The notes under the pieces are model-generated. The model saw nothing but the letters and a program-made list of their open reading frames with translations, did not search any database and had not been told where the DNA came from. This document shows, one piece after another, positions 1 through 10,596 of a DNA stretch of 64,000 nt. The DNA comes from Evernia prunastri (lineage: Eukaryota > Ascomycota > Lecanoromycetes > Lecanorales > Parmeliaceae). The stretch is taken from assembly GCA_003184365.1 (NCBI GenBank), contig NKYR01000160.1, positions 1 through 64,000 of the forward strand, read 5' to 3'. How positions within the stretch are numbered: the stretch's first letter is position 1; each line of letters begins with the position of its first letter. Both the position numbers and the translations under genes were made by a program.

Positions 1-132
1 CCCACTTTCCACTTTCCTTCCTTGTCTTTCGTCTTGTAAATAGACCTGACCCTACCAGACCAAGTATACCAAGTGGTAGTCCTAGCTTAGCCTCGTTCCT
101 TGACACTTTGTTAAGTAAAAAAGTAGAATATA
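1..132. repeat. 132 bp direct repeat, copy 1
   Basis: Identical by eye to positions 1335-1466. The first copy is cut by the window edge and ends directly at an ambiguous base (N) at 133. It shares the word ttccttgtctttcgtcttg and a cctcgttccttgaca stretch with a looser third copy near 724-830. It looks like part of an LTR or other transposon end. The full element is not visible, so the family is unassigned. Confidence 0.85.
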
Positions 133-189
133 NACGTCAACCCTTGTACAGTCGAAAACTGCCAGTGCCGCGATCCTTAATTCATCCGG

Positions 190-520
190 TCCCCCACGCT
201 CTTCAGGAGCAGGCCTAACACGCTTAAAAGAAGCAAGCTCACCTCGTCTCGTCCCCTCGCCTCGTCCTAGGTTCCGCCGCGTTCCGTTACAGCTCGACTA
301 TAACTGCGCGATCCCTCATTTCTCGCCTCGCCTTGTCCCACGCCCACCACGCTTTACCGAAGCAAGCCACCACGCTCTATAGGAGTAAGCCTATCACGCC
401 TCAAAGAAGCAAGTACACCTTGCCTCATCTGGTTCCCGCCCCGTCCCCGGTCCGCCGCGTTCCGTTGTAACTCGATTGCAACTGCGCGATCCCCTTGTTC
501 TACCTCGCCTTTTCTCGCCC
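190..520. repeat. imperfect tandem duplication, GC-rich
   Basis: Two units of roughly 175 bp lie head to tail (about 190-340 and 366-520). Both run from a cacgctct..aggag motif through cgcc/cct..aaagaagcaag to ccgccgcgttccgtt and actgcgcgatccc. The units differ at scattered positions and have no long reading frame. This is probably internal repeat structure of the same LTR or transposon as the flanking 132 bp repeat. Confidence 0.6.
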
Positions 521-829
521 TGCCTTGTCAATCTGTCTCACAGGAGCTCGACCTTAAAGAGGGAGCTACTGTCATGGTGCAGCCTCGTCTCGTGCTGATC
601 TCGTCTAGTCTCGTTTAACCTTTACATCATCCGCGCATATCGGGTATATGGGAAATGAAGATGTGGGTTAAAGGACCGTGCGCCAGCTTCTATTTAGATA
701 GCAGCTGGCCCTGCCCCAGCTTGATTCCTTGTCTTTCGTCTTGGCCTTTCACCTACGTATAATATAGCCTAGTAATAATGCACATTCTTCGCCAATACCT
801 CGTTCCTTGACAAGTAGTAAAAAGAGATA

Positions 830-1190
830 TCGACGAGATCGTCTCTTAGTTAATTATTAAATATAAAATGATAGTAACGATCAAAACAGCTATTAGAAAA
901 TATATCTATCGATAATAAGTTAAGAAGTGAATCTCTGAGTCACGCGATAGTGCTCTGAGAAAGATTTAGCTTATATCGTTTAATAAAATTATGCGATTAC
1001 ACGTTAGAATTAAATGGACTAAGATATCGCTGATCACTTAAATTCGAATTGAAAAGATTAATTTTAAGATCTTTCTATTTAGCAGAAGGATATTAGATAT
1101 CGACAATAATAAATGTGAATACGAACGGATTAGATAGATTACTCGTTATCTGTTATACGAATGTAGACGCTTTGTGTCACGGTGTGAAGT
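830..1190. repeat. AT-rich RIP-like DNA
   Basis: This segment is strongly AT-rich, stop-filled in all frames and rich in TA dinucleotides. It contrasts with the GC-rich repeat before it and resembles RIP-mutated transposon sequence. No protein domain could be recognised. Confidence 0.5.
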
Positions 1191-1334
1191 CAGCCCAGCT
1201 TCCAGCCCAGATCTAGTCTAGATCTAGCCTAGTCAGCCAAGGGTTGCTGGAATCCCATTTCCACTGTTGTATATGCGACGGTTATGCGATAGCCGTGTTG
1301 GCTTTCGTCTGATCCTATATAGGGGCGCTGAGCG

Positions 1335-1466
1335 CCCACTTTCCACTTTCCTTCCTTGTCTTTCGTCTTGTAAATAGACCTGACCCTACCAGACCAAGTA
1401 TACCAAGTGGTAGTCCTAGCTTAGCCTCGTTCCTTGACACTTTGTTAAGTAAAAAAGTAGAATATA
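1335..1466. repeat. 132 bp direct repeat, copy 2
   Basis: Full-length match to positions 1-132. It is preceded by a TATA-like ctatatagg and a perfect 7 bp-stem hairpin (gggcgct-g-agcgccc, about 1323-1337), an arrangement reminiscent of an LTR promoter. It ends exactly where the LINE fragment begins at 1467. Confidence 0.85.
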
Positions 1467-1843
1467 AGCGACGGTAAGAAGAAAGATGTTAGAAAAAGTA
1501 ATAACTTATAAGAATATGCTAATCGTTTCCCGCTATGTATTTATAACGACGGATTTTATATGAAATATAAAGTTTATTAAATAATTTCGAGCTCTGAATA
1601 AAGAATAATAAAAAGAATTTATAGAAGCATAATATCAAAAGCAGGATACGATTATGAGGTGAAGGGCTTCAGCGCCATGTAATAGGACAACAGGTGAATC
1701 GACATCGATTTGTATAGTCTCATATTATTGAGGTGATGCGATTGGTCAGATCTATTGATAGATTGATTACGTAATCTCGCATAGTTGGTCCACTAAGGGT
1801 CGAACTTCAGGGTAGTATGAATAAATCAATCAATCAATTAATT
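1467..1843 (+). mobile_element. RIP-decayed 3' end of a Tad-type LINE
   Basis: Aligned by eye, this is the reverse complement of the LINE fragment at 6364-6820. It runs from the C-terminal coding part of ORF2 through the 3' UTR to a short tetranucleotide tail (aatc repeats near 1824-1838). Against the other copy, most differences are G to A and C to T, destroying the coding frame. Segments such as gacggattttatatg and gattacgtaatc survive unchanged. The 5' end is truncated at the border with the 132 bp repeat, and no target duplication was found. Confidence 0.8.
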
Positions 1844-2479
1844 AAACACTTCATTAGATGGACATAATCAACTACATACATGCTCAATCTGCTACCCATT
1901 CACTGTCTGACAATATGACATCCATATTCTTACGTGTGCATCACAGCTTCATCCTCGACTGATATTGACGGCATTATTTTCAGCAATCTGATCTTGGATC
2001 GAGAGATATATGTTTGACTATCGCTATGGCTCTCTGATACTTCAATCCTCATATCCATGCAGCATTCTAGCATAGATGACGGGCACCTACAAGAGTAGCT
2101 GGTTATTGAAAACAGTAGCAATTAAATAAAAAGGTGCGCCCTCGTGGGGGTTGACGCCGGAACATCTTACGCCCCCAATAACATGTCGCTTGAACCAATC
2201 AAAGTCGGCGCCGAAGGTACGCCACGACGTGCCTGGCCTTTTTACTCGAGCACCTCGGAGAGTTGTTATTATTACCTACTATATTCTAATCTGACGATGC
2301 ATTATCGCAATTTACACAGAGCGATTCTATGCGCTTTTGCGGCGTACTCTACTCGACGGCGGATTGATAAAAACCCATGTATCCCTCACTCCTTTCTTTG
2401 ATTTTCAAATCACTGCGCTCAACATTTAGAGTAGCATTTGCACCACGAAGGTTTTCAGTGGTGTGTGTTTTAACCTACA

Positions 2480-3448
2480 ATGTCTTTGCGCTCACTCTAT
2501 ATATGCACGCTGCTCTTGCGTTTCCATCCAATATTTAGCCCCCGCGCCTTGGTTGCATCTCTTAATCCAGGGACGCTCCAGTTCTACGATGACTACGACT
2601 GCGATCACCCCAGCACCATCAGTCCCACAGTGACACTGTCGGTGTCGACTTGCCTTGTGACCACCGGCGGCGAGGGTGTGGTCATTGCCGCGCTTCCCCA
2701 GTGCGCTTCAGGTACTGCTACTCTGGTATACTATTCGGATACAGCATGCGGAGTCCAAGCCTCTGTGTCTTCGTCCATTTTTTCAAAAAACTGTTTCCAA
2801 CTGGCAGATGGCACCGATCTTTTCAATGCTAAGGCGGTCATGTTCTCATGTCAGCCTGCTGCCAATAATCCGACGCCGAGCAGCACAACAACAGCAGTGG
2901 TGTCCGCGCTCGCTGCAGTAGCGACCGGGTCTGCCAACAGCGGCGGAAGCGGAAGCTCGGCCTCCACCACCGGCTCGACGCCATCAGCCACTGGTAGTCA
3001 GAAGAATAGCGCCGGCAGTAGCAATAGCAACAACAACTCCAATACCAATAGCAACACCAACACCAACACCAATTCCGGCTCCGGCTCCGGCTCCGGCCTA
3101 GGAATCGGCGATATCATCGCCTTGGCCGTCGGATTGGGCATTGGCATCCCGACTATAATAATCATGATCGCGGCATGGCGTTTCCCCGTTTTTAGGGAGA
3201 AGCTGGTTAACGCTTTACCCGGCCACTCGGATCAATCGGCTCTCAACGGTAATGAGCCCCCGCCGTGGCATCATAGCAAACCGCAGCAGATATACCCGCC
3301 ACAACCACCGTACTACAATAAACCGCAGGAGATGAAACCGTGGAAGCAGCAGCACTACAGTCAACCTCAGGAGATGGACTCACAGCCGCAGCATTACAAT
3401 CAACCGCAGGAGATGGATGCAGGGCAGCCGCCTTTTCGCCCGTATTGA
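2480..3448 (+). CDS. secreted-type single-pass membrane protein, Ser/Asn-rich
   Basis: Intronless 322-residue frame. It begins with a hydrophobic leader (about residues 1-28). A Cys-containing ectodomain of about 110 residues follows, then a long Ser/Thr/Gly/Asn low-complexity stretch (about 135-207, with SN, TN and SG runs). A single transmembrane helix lies at about 211-234, and the cytoplasmic tail repeats a QPQEMD motif. This architecture recalls fungal cell-wall stress sensors (WSC/Mid2-like), but no WSC Cys signature was identified, so function is open. It could sense the wall or be an O-glycosylated surface protein. The gene lies between two inverted LINE fragments, which may matter for its stability. 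Confidence 0.7.
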   Translation: MSLRSLYICTLLLRFHPIFSPRALVASLNPGTLQFYDDYDCDHPSTISPTVTLSVSTCLVTTGGEGVVIAALPQCASGTATLVYYSDTACGVQASVSSSIFSKNCFQLADGTDLFNAKAVMFSCQPAANNPTPSSTTTAVVSALAAVATGSANSGGSGSSASTTGSTPSATGSQKNSAGSSNSNNNSNTNSNTNTNTNSGSGSGSGLGIGDIIALAVGLGIGIPTIIIMIAAWRFPVFREKLVNALPGHSDQSALNGNEPPPWHHSKPQQIYPPQPPYYNKPQEMKPWKQQHYSQPQEMDSQPQHYNQPQEMDAGQPPFRPY

Positions 3449-5160
3449 TGGTGACACTCGGGAGGATTGGGGACCAGGCACGCTACGAAATGATGATCTT
3501 TTGAAAATGGGAAGTCCTGGTTATAAGGCTAGGAGTGGAAAGGGTGTTTGCAGCCGGTGTAATACTAGATAATACTTATCACGACGAAGCGCACTTTGGC
3601 ATCGTTTTCATTCAAATGGGAGGAGAGTTGTTAACATATTCAGTCTTAGTGGATGTTGAATGTTCGAGCTGGAGCCTCATCGTTCGCTCCATCCGCTCTA
3701 TTACATCCCACCAATTAATACCGGTACCTATTTCCTCAAGGATTGAAGTCTACATCAATTTACGGTCTGTTTACTGTTGTAGGTACCTACAGTAGAGTTT
3801 GATTTTCATCCGTCACACCCCACGTCCCCAGTATCGTCCGGTCAGCACTAATGCATGATGTGTCAACGCTGCTTGACACAAGAGAGCGAGTCAAAGATTC
3901 GAGTCTACATAATTCCACAGTCATCTTTACCGATTTAATCGTCATTGAAGATATTATTATACAAAGAAATTTGACGTCTGATCCTCATTTGAAACCGGAG
4001 CTTACGTGCAAAGTAGCCTTGTAACACTGTCGTAACTTTATGATCAAAGGTGCTTGTCGCGCGCCCCAGAGTGCTTGCTGTTCGCCACAGTGGGACTGGG
4101 GTTTAGCCGGTCGCATGGCATGGTGTTTTCGCACTGCATGGTTATTTCGCATGAGATGACCACGAGATTCCGGTCTTGAAGGGAGCTTTATTCATATGGG
4201 CTCCCCACCAGTGTTGGGTTCTTCACTCGATTCCATCTCTTTCAGAGACATAGCATTCTTTCCCGCCCGCCCGCGCCTGTATATAGCCTCCTTTAACTAC
4301 AGGTAGATGAACAAGCATGGGAGTCTTCTCAGCACTGGGGAGACTACATCTACCTGTTCAGGTAGCTGCTAGCCTCGGTGTTGAGACCCGTAACAATATC
4401 TACACGGTTCTAGCTGGTTTGGTGACTCTACATCATGACATGTGGAGGCTAACATTGGTTGAATACTTATTGCGAGAATGTCATACACCGCATTGAGGTA
4501 ATTTGCTACTCAAAGTCTAGTATAGACAAATCACGCTAGGCGTAATAGGCAGTCTGTCCAACCTACTGACACGCTCTAATGATGGTCTATGTCTAAGGAA
4601 TCGGTATCTTGAGCACTATTATGTATGCGAAGTTTCTTAATAGCAATTCAGTATTTTGTACGATTAATAAACCGGTACTGCTGCACCTACAGTAGATTCA
4701 CCACAAACTTGCCAAGCGCCAAGTGACTTGCAACTTGTGGACCGTCCACTGATCTCCATCCAATGGTATCGTTTGAAGCAGGTTCCTGATACACCTATTC
4801 AAGCAATTGGACTGTGTTTCGAGAGTCTGACATTTCAGACCCAACGTGGTATGGTGGCCGCCAACCAAGCATGACTCATTTGCTGTTCGTGGGATTCAAG
4901 GTATGGACTAGAACAGATAATATAGTGTGTAACAGTTCAAGTCAATGCGATACAGATGATTCTAGGTCTTGAAGGCGCTGAGGAAAAATTGGTGAGCCGA
5001 CTGGCTCGACTGGCAAACATGCTCACTGCAGACAAAAACTTCTCCAGAAACAAGAAACCCACTGCAACAATGTACCAGCGCCATGATGAATCGAACCTAT
5101 TAGTTTTTTTTTCACCAGCGAACGTCCTCGCCTTTACTGAGTCCAAGAAAGGTGTATTTA
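3449..5160. other. intergenic, no supported gene
   Basis: Only short frames without family resemblance or clean splice structure occur here. A TATA-like tgtatatagcc at about 4278 precedes the hairpin described separately. Confidence 0.5.
4299..4357. other. stem-loop with perfect 11 bp arms
   Basis: ACAGGTAGATG at 4299-4309 is the exact inverse complement of CATCTACCTGT at 4347-4357. The inner part can pair further (agtct with agact), giving a long hairpin of about 59 nt. A TATA-like element lies about 15 bp upstream. Whether it is transcribed is unknown; it could be a small MITE remnant or a hairpin RNA precursor. Confidence 0.45.
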
Positions 5161-5166
5161 CGCGCT

Positions 5167-6022
5167 TCACAGTACGATGAACGATCGTCCAGGCCTAGCT
5201 GCAACTTGGTCAACCGCACAGGAAAAGCAGCAATCATCCCCTCGAAGAAGGATCAGAGCTTTATAAGCTTCTTCTTCATGTTTGTCGCCACACAGCATGG
5301 CGACCTGGCAAAGTGCTCTCCATCTCCCGGCTGCATGATGGGCTGTCAAGCAGATAGTCACTTTCGGATACGACTCCTCATATCCTCCCGCGCAGATGTT
5401 ACTCATGGTCACACAGCCAGGCGGTAAGCGTAATTTTCGGTCGACATCGACCGGATGGTCACAAGGTTCTGATTTTATACATCTCCACACTGCTCTATGC
5501 ATTTTACGGAACCCAAAATGCGTGATGTCGTCCCGCTCCAAAACTTTACTCTCCAGATAACGCTGCTGCACGGGAAGAGTGAACATGAACAGATGCTTGT
5601 ACTCTCCACAACGTGGTCGACCGAACTCCACGTCGTCTGTGCAACGAAGGGTAGCCCCTTCTCCGCTTCTTTCGACGGGTTCCCAACTCTGTGACATGTC
5701 GGTTGAGGCTCCGACATGGCCTTCCAAAATTCCTCGTTCGGATACTCCATTACGGTAAGGAACTTCCTTTAGCGATTGGGATTCTGCCAGAGCTTATTGA
5801 ATAAGGGTCGTCGACACTAATAGTACTAATGTAGGCACCCCAGTCTCGTCCGCTGACCAAGGCATGCAAGGAAGGCTCCGCGGCTGGATCATTCGGATCG
5901 TGGCATTTGCTTCCTTCCCCAGTCAGAGGATGCGAGAAGACAATCGAACAGCAGCCTTCCTCAACAGAGAGCTTCGCACGACCGTCCCAATCCGAGATCT
6001 GCTTAAGCAGAGCATGAGACAC
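5167..6022 (-). CDS. possible hypothetical protein, structure uncertain
   Basis: Two consecutive minus-strand frames (6022-5750 and 5727-5167) read like ordinary protein sequence with several Cys, His and Trp residues, but they are in different phases and need a splice or frameshift near 5750 to join. No domain was recognised. The plus strand of the same stretch also has open frames, so the coding strand is not secure. It may be a small gene or a decayed one. Confidence 0.3.
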
Positions 6023-6349
6023 AAGGTTTGCTTGCTAATCCCTTCGCATAGATGCCTCGTAGGGGTACCGTCTTTCCTGATGACTGTGGCAAAGGATCGT
6101 TCAGAATTGGTCGAGATTTCACAGCGACCAATCATTTCGATTAGATCCTCTTAGATCATGATTTTCAAGCCAGAACTCTAGAGCTCTCTTGCAAGGCTCT
6201 TGATCGTTTGAAAAGCCTTATTTGCGAGGAGAGGCAGAGGCACGAGGCGTGTAACTTCCGAAGAGAGAGCAGATTGGCTGTTGAAAGATATTCTGAGAAC
6301 AAAATGATTCACCAAGAACGAAGTCCTAGGCCGACGGTACGCAGATAAA

Positions 6350-6363
6350 CTTTGAGGTATTGA
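6350..6363. repeat. target-site duplication of LINE (left copy)
   Basis: The 14 bp word ctttgaggtattga occurs here and again at 6821-6834, exactly flanking the LINE fragment. This is the hallmark of target-primed reverse transcription. Confidence 0.8.
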
Positions 6364-6820
6364 TTGATTGATTTATTCATACTACCCTGAAGTTCGACTC
6401 TTAGTGGGCCAACTATGCGAGATTACGTAATCAGTCTATCAATAGATCTGACCAATCGCATCACCTCAATAAAATGAGGCTATACAAATCGATGCGGATC
6501 CACCTGTTGCCCTGTTGTATGCATCCTTGTGGGGGGGTACCCTGCAGCGCTGGGGCCCTCCACCTCATGACCGCATCCTGCTTTTCATATCATGCCCCTA
6601 CGAATCCTTCTTGTTGTTCTTCATCCAGGGCTCGAAATTGCCCAATGAGCCCCGTATTCCATATAAAATCCGCCGCCATGGATGCATAGCGGGGGACGGT
6701 TAGCATGTCCTCATGGGTTATTACCCCCCCTAGCACCTTCCTCCTTTCCGCCGCCCAAAGCCTACTCCTTTGCTTTGCAAAACGCCTGCATTCGTGTAGC
6801 AGGTGGCGAGCAGTCTGTCT
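6364..6820 (-). mobile_element. 5'-truncated Tad-type LINE 3' end
   Basis: Read on the minus strand, the segment codes in one open frame for the C-terminus of a fungal non-LTR retrotransposon ORF2. It starts with a zinc-knuckle-like TARHLLHECRRFAKQRSRLW, continues with VLGGVITHEDMLTVPRYAS and ends at EEQQEGFVGA followed by a stop. A 3' UTR and a (tgat)n tail follow. The insertion is about 457 bp, 5'-truncated, and flanked by 14 bp direct repeats (6350-6363 and 6821-6834). It is much less mutated than its inverted relative at 1467-1843. Confidence 0.85.
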
Positions 6821-6834
6821 CTTTGAGGTATTGA
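6821..6834. repeat. target-site duplication of LINE (right copy)
   Basis: Second copy of the 14 bp duplication that borders the 5'-truncated LINE insertion. Confidence 0.8.
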
Positions 6835-7136
6835 GTCTTTAAACTTGACGGCGGAGCTGGAGCATTATGCAGGGTTTGTCAGCTGCATTGCCTGGGTCCG
6901 GATACGCTCTGCTTGCATGCACTAATGGCGCGCACAGCGCCCGAGTTCTTAGCTAGCCGACAATCAGCGAGTACACTACTGCAGACGCCCTGGAATTGCT
7001 GAGGAGCAGCGAGAAACATGACCATCATTCAGGTTACACCTGGATAGCCGTACAATTCGTTCACCGTTCTGGTGTTTCACACATACATGAATTTTCAGAG
7101 CCCGGAGCCGACTTATCCCTCCATGTAGCCTTGTGA

Positions 7137-8040
7137 ATGAAGTTTTCAAGCATGAGTGCCAATCCATCTTTCAGCCCTCCTCTTTCTGATCGCGACAAGA
7201 CCGCTACTACGACTACAAGCTGGCAGCCATCGTCACCGGCGCACAAGCAATATAAAAGATCGAGTGTTCCCACAGCCGAACTTTTCTCGATGGCAGAATT
7301 AGACGCCATTTACGACCACTTGTGGATGGCCGGCCGCCGTGGGAACATCAGTGCTCTCCATCATCAACGAGTCCTCCTCCGCGACATCATACCGTCCGAA
7401 ATGCCGCGACTCCATCTCGTCTGGTTCGACCGGACCATCTACATCAAGCCTCTACCGGACGGCCTCCTCGACGACAGCCTCTGCGCCCTTGAAGGCTTCG
7501 ATCCGTCCGGCTCAGTGCGGGGCTTTCTCCGCTCGTACTGCAGCCTGATACAATACCCCGTGGATCTGGCGATCGCGAAAGAAACACATTTGATATCGAA
7601 GAACGTGGAGTGGGATCGATGGGCCAACTTCCGCCACGCGACGCTCACGCTCACCCAGACCGGGGGCTCGCATCTCCACAGGCGGTACGACTTCGGTGAG
7701 CTGCGCCTGAACCGGCTCGACATCATCTACCGCCTTACGTTCCGGGGGCTCTCCTACTTTACCGTTCACCGCACGTACAAGACGTATTTCGCGCAGTATT
7801 TCTCCCTCTTCGCGACCGGGTTTGCGCTCGTGGCAATCCTCTTGACGGCCATGCAGGTTCTGGTCGCTGTTCCGAATGTCCCTGAGACAGTTATTATTAC
7901 CTCCTACCGTTTTAGCGTAGCGGTCCTGGTGGGCGTGTGCGCGTGCTTTTGCTATTCTCCTTGTCTTTCTTGCCATGTTTCTGTTTAATCTTGTCCAAGC
8001 ATGGCTTGCACGTGCTGGAGATAAAGCTTCCTCGTCTTAA
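7137..8040 (+). CDS. DUF6601-like membrane protein with C-terminal frameshift
   Basis: The frame starts at ATG 7137 and shows the conserved core of a fungal family of unknown function (DUF6601 by recall): AELDAIYDHLWMAGRRGN, LHHQRVLLRDIIPSEMPRLH and WFDRTIYIKPLP. Two membrane segments follow near the C-terminus (about residues 218-238 and from about 257). The uninterrupted frame stops at 7988 in a Cys-rich tail. One base beyond, in the +1 frame, the expected hydrophobic end FAILLVFLAMFLFNLVQAW continues to a stop at 8038-8040. A single extra base near 7944 would explain both. It may be a sequencing error or a real allele with an altered second membrane helix. Function is unknown. Confidence 0.75.
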
Positions 8041-9451
8041 GCACCTTGTTGCTAAGTGTACGACTTCAAAATACATGGTTGAAGGAGTAGATTCTCAGCG
8101 GGTGTCTAGGTCTCCTATTAGGACATTGGCTCGAATAGCCATTCGAAGATGAGGCTTCTTTCAACTACGGTCTATCGAGAATTGCTTACCCTTCAGAACT
8201 GACTGTAGTCTTGACGGATATCGAGCTAGAGTACGAGATCATGAACCTTACGAAAGAACGATCCAAATCTGTGAATTTAGAAGATAGTTCAGCTACATAG
8301 AGACCTGGTAATCCAGTATCGCTCTTGTCCGTGTAATGATTACTGGGGTCGCAGGTCGCACAAGAGTTGGGCGACGCTCACTTGATCGAGGATGACATCG
8401 AAATATTGGTTCGTCCCGTCCCTTGCCTTCCCTTCCCTCCTTCCTTCGCACTCCTCCCCAACCTTACTAATCCTCAACCTCTCCACTTCAGCCTCCTTCA
8501 ACGTCTCCTCCCTTCCACTCCCACACTTCGCACCCACAATTACGGTCAGACTCCCCTTTGCGCTCGCCCTCTTACCGGGTCCAGCACAGGGGGGTCAATC
8601 GAGCACGTCGCGTTTGGAAATGATCTCGTCTTGTTCTTCGGATTGGCTCTAACCCCGTAGCAGTAGGTGGAAGACAATGCTCTGCATCGCAACTTCGGGA
8701 TGCTTGGACGAGAATACTATTAATTAATTCGGCTTACACTCTTATCACATAGTGCTCTTGTTTGCTCTGTTATTGATTAGATTGTCGAGGACTCGAGAAA
8801 ACTGCGACGAGGAACAGCTTTGTAAAAATGTTTTCGACGGAGTAGATGGACTGTAGTTCGCTCGTCGGCGACGCAGAAGATTTCTTGTAGTGGCAAGATC
8901 GAGGAAAAGAGTATCTTCTTCAAGACGTCGTGGCCCTGTCGTAGAGTACAAGTCGATTGCAGCATTGCTATGAAGATTTATTATCAATTCATTGCGCTTC
9001 TTCCTTCCGCAAGCCTTTCCGAATGCTTGGTAGTTTGGGGTTTGGTTGAGTGCAAAGATGAAAGATGAGCGTGCTCATGCGCTCAGTGCCACCAGTTGCA
9101 GTCACTCAGCCCGTACCGGCACTGACATGGGGGCTGATGATTTGCCAAGAATTGCCCCGAGATTAGCGTGGATTCAGCCTTATCAAAACATCTCGCAATG
9201 CCGAACTTTCAACTACCTAGTTGTGATTTCTGTCTGCTGTTGCTTGCCAGCCATCAGCTATCACGTTATCGGGATTACAGAAACAATGCTCCATTGAACT
9301 ATTGGTTTAGCGGATCACTCATTACCCCTTGAAGACTAAAGCGTTGCTTACCAAATAGAACATTCGACGCAGCTCTACCGTTTTTCGCTCCATCTGTCTC
9401 TCGAACCATCCTCCTCTCACTATCTCGAGAAGTCAACAGGAATTCGCAATC
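8041..9451. other. intergenic, no supported gene
   Basis: Short frames on both strands around 8340-8650 overlap one another and show no domain; the minus-strand one could be a lone exon. The stretch before 9452 is the CWC24 promoter and 5' UTR. Confidence 0.45.
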
Positions 9452-10486
9452 ATGGATACCGCCGTACTCCAAGACCAGCCACCACCGACGAATACCCAAC
9501 CTCTGTTCAACAAGCGCTGCGCGAAAAACATCCGCAAACGCCCCTCAACACCACCTCCTGCAGCCTCTGACTCCGAATCCGGCTACACCTCCACCGAAGA
9601 TGAGGGGCGGAGGGTCAAGCGTCGCAAGAAGACCGCCATCGTCACTGCGTCTTCGAATACTGCGTCGAAACCTCTGATCGCGGACCTCTCGACCACCAAA
9701 TTCGCCGCCGACCGCTCGGCCCAGATTTCAGAAACAAACGATGCTACCAAGACGTCTAACTGGTTCGACGAGTCCGGCCCCGACGCGAAGTCCCTACTCG
9801 GCACATCTCGAGCCCGCCCCGCGAAGCCCGCCGACAAGGACACGGAGCCGGGCAGCGACGGAACGTACAAAGGCGCCGCCGCCTACCAATCCTTCATCCA
9901 GAAGAACCCAAACGCCCCCACGCGCACCGTCGGGCCGGTCAAAGCCCCCACCAACATACGCACCATCACGGTCACGGACTTCGCGCCGGACGTGTGCAAG
10001 GACTACAAGCAGACGGGGTTCTGCGGCTTCGGGGACAGCTGCAAGTTCCTGCACGCCCGGGAGGACTACAAGCAAGGGTGGGAGCTCGACAAGGACTGGG
10101 AGAAGGTCGCGGGGGGCAGGGGCAGGGGCAGGAAGGGGGGGAAGGCGGTCAAGAGCCTCGCGGAGGCGGAGGACTCGGAGGAGGAAGACGCCGCGCTGGA
10201 GGGGATACCGTTTGCGTGCATCATTTGCAAGAAGCCGTATACGGACCCGATCGTGACGAAGTGCGGGCACTACTTTTGCGAGGGATGTGCGCTGCAGAGG
10301 TATAGGAAGAACCCGAGCTGCGCGGCTTGCGGGGCGGGAACGGGTGGGGTGTTCAATGGCGCGAAGAATTTGAGGAAGATTTTGGACAGGAAGAGGGAGA
10401 GGGCGAGGAAAAGAAGGGAGAGGGCGAAGGAGGCTGGTGAGGAGGTGTCAGAGGACGATGAAGAAGGCGTCGGGGAGGATGGTTGA
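9452..10486 (+). CDS. CWC24: pre-mRNA-splicing factor CWC24
   Basis: Intronless 344-residue protein with the diagnostic order of CWC24/RNF113: a basic, disordered N-terminus, one CCCH zinc finger (about 182-200, CKDYKQTGFCGFGDSCKFLH) and one RING finger (about 256-293, starting CIICKKPYTDPIVTKCGHYF). A charged, Arg/Lys- then Asp/Glu-rich tail follows. In yeast, Cwc24 joins the Prp19-associated spliceosome and protects the 5' splice site before the first catalytic step. All finger Cys and His residues are present. The gene is convergent with HEM15, about 110 bp between stop codons. Confidence 0.93.
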   Translation: MDTAVLQDQPPPTNTQPLFNKRCAKNIRKRPSTPPPAASDSESGYTSTEDEGRRVKRRKKTAIVTASSNTASKPLIADLSTTKFAADRSAQISETNDATKTSNWFDESGPDAKSLLGTSRARPAKPADKDTEPGSDGTYKGAAAYQSFIQKNPNAPTRTVGPVKAPTNIRTITVTDFAPDVCKDYKQTGFCGFGDSCKFLHAREDYKQGWELDKDWEKVAGGRGRGRKGGKAVKSLAEAEDSEEEDAALEGIPFACIICKKPYTDPIVTKCGHYFCEGCALQRYRKNPSCAACGAGTGGVFNGAKNLRKILDRKRERARKRRERAKEAGEEVSEDDEEGVGEDG

Positions 10487-10596
10487 GGCATTTTGCCGGA
10501 AGGCAAAGCGCTGTATATAGAACGAAACACGGGCAGAAAACAGATAACACCATCATAGTCATGAACAGTAAATCGTCTTTGCTATCCCAGCATGTG

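Noticed and set aside
5864..6347. Plus-strand frames at 5864-6154 and an exon-like frame at about 6142-6347
   Set aside because: They compete with the minus-strand frames in the same place, lack a domain and have no convincing start; not enough to call a gene.
8340..8660. Overlapping frames on both strands
   Set aside because: The plus frame is a pyrimidine-rich run; the minus frame ends plausibly but has no partner exon or family.
9741..10305. Long Arg/Ser- and Gly/Gln-rich frames overlapping CWC24 on both strands
   Set aside because: They are shadows created by the GC-rich coding sequence of CWC24, with no domains of their own.
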